Assembly: GCA_027055635.1 (NCBI GenBank) | Contig: JALUMZ010000223.1 | Span: 1 to 7,743, forward strand | DNA length: 7,743 nucleotides | Source: Campylobacteraceae bacterium | GTDB lineage: Bacteria > Campylobacterota > Campylobacteria > Campylobacterales > Sulfurospirillaceae | Reading direction: 5' to 3' | Part shown: one piece after another, positions 5,686 to 7,743 of the stretch | Layout: the number at the start of each line of letters is the position of its first letter | Numbering within the stretch: position 1 is the first letter of the stretch | The notes under the pieces: generated by a model | Told to the model about the DNA's origin: nothing | Database searches by the model: none | What the model saw: the letters and a program-made list of their open reading frames with translations, nothing else | Program-made: the position numbers and the translations under genes

Positions 5686-7269
5686 AAAAAAAAGATAATT
5701 AACAGTATAAAAAATGAATTAAAAAGAGAGTTTGTTTTAGAAAAACCAAAAGATCTCTCTTTTGGTCACTATGCAACACCGGTTGCCTTTTCACTTGCCA
5801 AAGAGTTTAGAAAATCACCTATAAAAATAGCTGAAGAGTTAGCTGAAAATTTTGAAAAAAATGATATGTTTGCAGAGGTAAATGCTCTCAAAGGGTATCT
5901 AAACTTTAAATTAAGCGATGCTTTTTTGGATGAATATACAACATGGGCTCTAACGCATGAAGATGAATATTCCAAAGCTTATAACAGCGAATCCATATTA
6001 CTTGAATTTGTCAGTGCAAACCCTACAGGACCTCTTCATATAGGTCATGCTAGAGGGGCAGTCATAGGCGATACACTGTGCAGACTAGGACGACATTTAG
6101 GATATAAAGTAGATAGTGAATACTATGTAAATGATGCAGGAAATCAGATATACCTCTTGGGATTGTCCATATTTCTAGCAGGACAAGAGCATATTTTAAA
6201 GCAAAATGTTGAGTGGCCGGATGAGTATTATAGAGGTGAATACATAGTAGATTTGGCGAAAAGGGCTACTGTTGATTTTAACGAAGATATCTTTAGGGAC
6301 AAAAAAAATATAGAGATTTTATCAGACTGGGGCAAAGATATGATGCTTCAACTCATAGGTGAAAATCTCAAAGATATAGGCATAGAATTTGATAATTTTG
6401 TCAGTGAAAAATCCTTGTATGACAAATGGAATGAAAGCTTTGAAAAACTACAAAAAAATGACAAAACTTACGAAAAAGATGGAAAAGTCTGGATACGATC
6501 TAGCGATTTCGGAGACGAAAAAGACAGAGTAGTGGTCAGAGACGACGGCAGAGCCACATACCTAGCAGGCGATATCATCTACCATGACAATAAATACCAA
6601 AGAGACTATGACAAATATATAAATATCTGGGGAGCTGATCATCACGGATATATAGCTAGAGTAAAAGCAGCTATAAACTTCCTTGGATACGATGAGAAAC
6701 GACTAGAGGTGATACTCGCTCAAATGGTTTCCCTACTAAAAAGCGGCGAGCCGTACAAGATGAGCAAAAGAAGCGGAAATTTTATATTGATGAGCGATGT
6801 TGTGGATGAGATAGGAAAAGATGCGCTTAGATTTATATTTTTAAGCAAAAAAGCAGATACTCATCTCGAATTTGATGTGGACTCTTTGAAAAAACAAGAC
6901 AGCACAAATCCGATATTTTACATCAACTATGCACACGCAAGAGTCAATCAAATCTTTGAAAAAAGCGGCAAAAAACTAAATAATATAAAAGATATAAAAC
7001 TCGACAATCTAAATCAGAGCGCAAAAAATCTCCTCTTTAGTGCACTTCTTTTACCCGAAATTGTAGAGGATACATTCACAAGCAGACAAGTACAAAGACT
7101 AAGTGATTATCTAGTCTCACTAGCCTCAAATCTGCACAAATTTTATAACGAAAATAGAGTAGTAGGAAGTGAAAATGAAGACAGATATCTGAAGATTTTT
7201 GCTATGGTTGCACTTAGCATCAGAACAGGTTTAAGATTAATGGGAATTAAAGCAAAGAATAAGATGTAA
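5683..7269 (+). CDS. argS: Arginine-tRNA ligase (arginyl-tRNA synthetase)
   Basis: This class I enzyme charges tRNA-Arg with arginine using ATP in the cytoplasm; it needs the tRNA for activation of arginine. The 528-residue product begins with the ArgS-specific N-terminal tRNA-recognition domain (about 1-100, with HYATPVAFSLAKEFRKSP at 29-46). The catalytic core has FVSANPTGPLHIGHARGA (109-126) with the HIGH motif at 119-122, the YYVNDAGNQ segment (147-155), WGADHHGY (316-323) and KMSKRSGNF (359-367). The C-terminal anticodon-binding helical domain contains YINYAHARV (413-421) and ends with GIKAKNKM, as in Campylobacter. The start is TTG at 5683: it gives the expected KKKIINSIKNEL N-terminus, and no in-frame ATG precedes the conserved part. 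The last codons form the left arm of the downstream hairpin. Confidence 0.97.
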   Translation: MKKKIINSIKNELKREFVLEKPKDLSFGHYATPVAFSLAKEFRKSPIKIAEELAENFEKNDMFAEVNALKGYLNFKLSDAFLDEYTTWALTHEDEYSKAYNSESILLEFVSANPTGPLHIGHARGAVIGDTLCRLGRHLGYKVDSEYYVNDAGNQIYLLGLSIFLAGQEHILKQNVEWPDEYYRGEYIVDLAKRATVDFNEDIFRDKKNIEILSDWGKDMMLQLIGENLKDIGIEFDNFVSEKSLYDKWNESFEKLQKNDKTYEKDGKVWIRSSDFGDEKDRVVVRDDGRATYLAGDIIYHDNKYQRDYDKYINIWGADHHGYIARVKAAINFLGYDEKRLEVILAQMVSLLKSGEPYKMSKRSGNFILMSDVVDEIGKDALRFIFLSKKADTHLEFDVDSLKKQDSTNPIFYINYAHARVNQIFEKSGKKLNNIKDIKLDNLNQSAKNLLFSALLLPEIVEDTFTSRQVQRLSDYLVSLASNLHKFYNENRVVGSENEDRYLKIFAMVALSIRTGLRLMGIKAKNKM

Positions 7270-7290
7270 AAAACATCTTATTCTTTTTCT
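7254..7290. terminator. Bidirectional terminator shared by argS and rsfS
   Basis: AAAGAATAAGATGT (7254-7267) and ACATCTTATTCTTT (7273-7286) form a perfect 14-bp inverted repeat around the loop AAAAA. On the plus strand the stem runs into TTTTTCT (7284-7290); on the minus strand it ends in TTCTTTGCTTTAA, a weaker U-tract. The argS stop TAA begins at the last base of the left arm (7267) and the rsfS stop (7280-7278) is in the right arm, so the hairpin is part of both coding ends, with only 8 nt between the genes. Confidence 0.85.
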
Positions 7291-7592
7291 ATGCCTATCT
7301 CAGGCGATTTGTAAGCACTTAAAAACTCTTCTATATTGTATCTGGCTCTATACTCTGCGCTCATAAGATGAATCAAAATATCACCCATATCTATGATGAC
7401 CCAGTCATCAGACTCTTCGATATTTAAAAAACTCTCACCACTGCTTTTAAGCTCACTCTTTAGATGATTTAAGAGTGAAAGCCCATGTCTTTCACCCAAA
7501 GTCGTAGCGATAACAACACTCTCAACAAAATAATCCTTATCACCCATATCAAATGACTGTATATTTCCTGACTTTCCCATATGGACACACAA
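7278..7592 (-). CDS. rsfS: Ribosomal silencing factor RsfS, short or damaged N-terminus
   Basis: RsfS (YbeB/Iojap) binds uL14 of the 50S subunit and blocks joining with the 30S when nutrients are short. The conserved body is clear: IQSFDM (11-16), DYFVESVVIATTLGERHG (20-37), a helix LLNHLKSEL (40-48), DDWVIIDMGDILIHLM (62-77) and RARYNIEEF (82-90). The usual first helix, about 15-18 residues before the IQ.FD strand, is missing: the frame closes at TAG (7601-7599). The possible starts are TTG at 7592, with AGG 5 nt upstream, or ATG at 7580, giving 104 or 100 residues. A better Shine-Dalgarno (AAAAGG, 7643-7638) with ATGATG (7634-7629) stands in the same frame but is cut off by TAA (7607-7605) and TAG. 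The gene could be functional with a short N-terminus, decayed at its 5' end, or affected by sequence error. It faces argS and shares its terminator. Confidence 0.85.
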   Translation of the reverse strand: MCVHMGKSGNIQSFDMGDKDYFVESVVIATTLGERHGLSLLNHLKSELKSSGESFLNIEESDDWVIIDMGDILIHLMSAEYRARYNIEEFLSAYKSPEIGIEKE

Positions 7593-7743
7593 ATTTACCT
7601 AAACTTAAATTTTACTTATTTCTAATAGCATCATATACCTTTTGCAGCCAAATCCAATGAAATTTAAAACAAACCTTAAATATACTATTTCTACTGCTCA
7701 AAAAGCTTTGCTGTAAAATAATCATCATGTTTGCAAGTCCTTT
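7593..7743. other. AT-rich region upstream of rsfS
   Basis: This 151-bp stretch holds the upstream region of rsfS. Apart from the doubtful partial frame on the minus strand and a plus-strand ATG at 7727 (MFASPF, running off the edge, no Shine-Dalgarno), I see no convincing promoter, RNA gene or repeat. TAAAAT at 7714-7719 could be a -10 box for a plus-strand gene starting at the window edge, but it would leave a leader of only a few bases. Confidence 0.3.
7612..7743 (-). CDS. Possible C-terminal end of an unidentified protein (partial)
   Basis: A minus-strand frame is open from the window edge to TAA at 7614-7612, giving 43 residues rich in Ile, Phe, Ser and Lys, with HWIWLQKVYDAIRNK at its end. 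I do not recognise it. It ends 19 nt before the TTG start taken for rsfS and would overlap the ATGATG upstream of rsfS in another frame, which fits a gene directly upstream. In many bacteria nadD stands there, but this end does not look like NadD to me. In such AT-rich DNA an open run of 43 codons is not strong evidence, so this may be noncoding. Confidence 0.25.
   Translation of the reverse strand, partial: KGLANMMIILQQSFLSSRNSIFKVCFKFHWIWLQKVYDAIRNK

Noticed and set aside
7657..7716. Short plus-strand frame beginning MKFKTNLKYT
   Set aside because: It has only 19 codons, no Shine-Dalgarno, and Lys/Asn/Thr-rich content expected from AT-rich noncoding DNA.
7727..7743. Plus-strand ATG (MFASPF) at the window edge as the start of a new gene
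   Set aside because: It is possible but has no Shine-Dalgarno and only six visible codons, so it cannot be supported.

Overview
The window looks like chromosomal DNA from a member of the Campylobacterota (the former Epsilonproteobacteria), possibly a Sulfurimonas-, Sulfurovum- or Arcobacter-like free-living lineage. The DNA is AT-rich. The protein sequences of S2, EF-Ts, FliR and ArgS have the character of that group: a long EF-Ts of 355 residues and an ArgS very close to the Campylobacter type. The gene order rpsB - tsf - ABC ATPase - fliR - 'highly acidic protein' - gmk - tatA - argS matches, as far as I remember, the Campylobacter jejuni block Cj1182c to Cj1175c. This is recalled synteny, not a search result.

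Layout. Bases 29-1929 hold rpsB and tsf, which overlap by one base in TAATG. A perfect 9-bp hairpin at 1942-1965 follows. Bases 1991-3404 hold an orphan LolD/FtsE-like ABC ATPase and fliR, 7 nt apart. A 68-nt gap with a possible promoter leads to 3473-5379, a 432-residue very acidic protein and gmk, which overlap in ATGA. A 78-nt gap with a good extended -10 promoter (TGGTATAAT) leads to tatA and argS (5458-7269); argS starts at TTG. A very strong 14-bp hairpin at 7254-7286 lies between argS and the convergent rsfS (7278-7592, minus strand) and contains both stop codons. The last 150 bases are poorly coding and hold the damaged-looking 5' end of rsfS and the open end of an unidentified minus-strand reading frame.

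Function. The eight forward genes probably form several short, partly coupled transcripts. They mix translation (S2, EF-Ts, ArgS), nucleotide supply (Gmk), protein export (TatA, FliR for flagellar type III export) and two poorly understood products. RsfS, which silences the large ribosomal subunit, faces them. No mobile element, CRISPR array, tRNA or rRNA was seen.

The least ordinary parts are two. The acidic protein begins with a receiver-like domain whose acidic pair is replaced by asparagines, followed by about 280 residues of acidic tail with an IENALDEL-type repeat and a distinct C-terminal segment. The 5' end of rsfS lacks the usual first helix and has two in-frame stops between a well-placed Shine-Dalgarno/ATG and the conserved body. 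I do not see evidence for a wholly new multi-gene system here.
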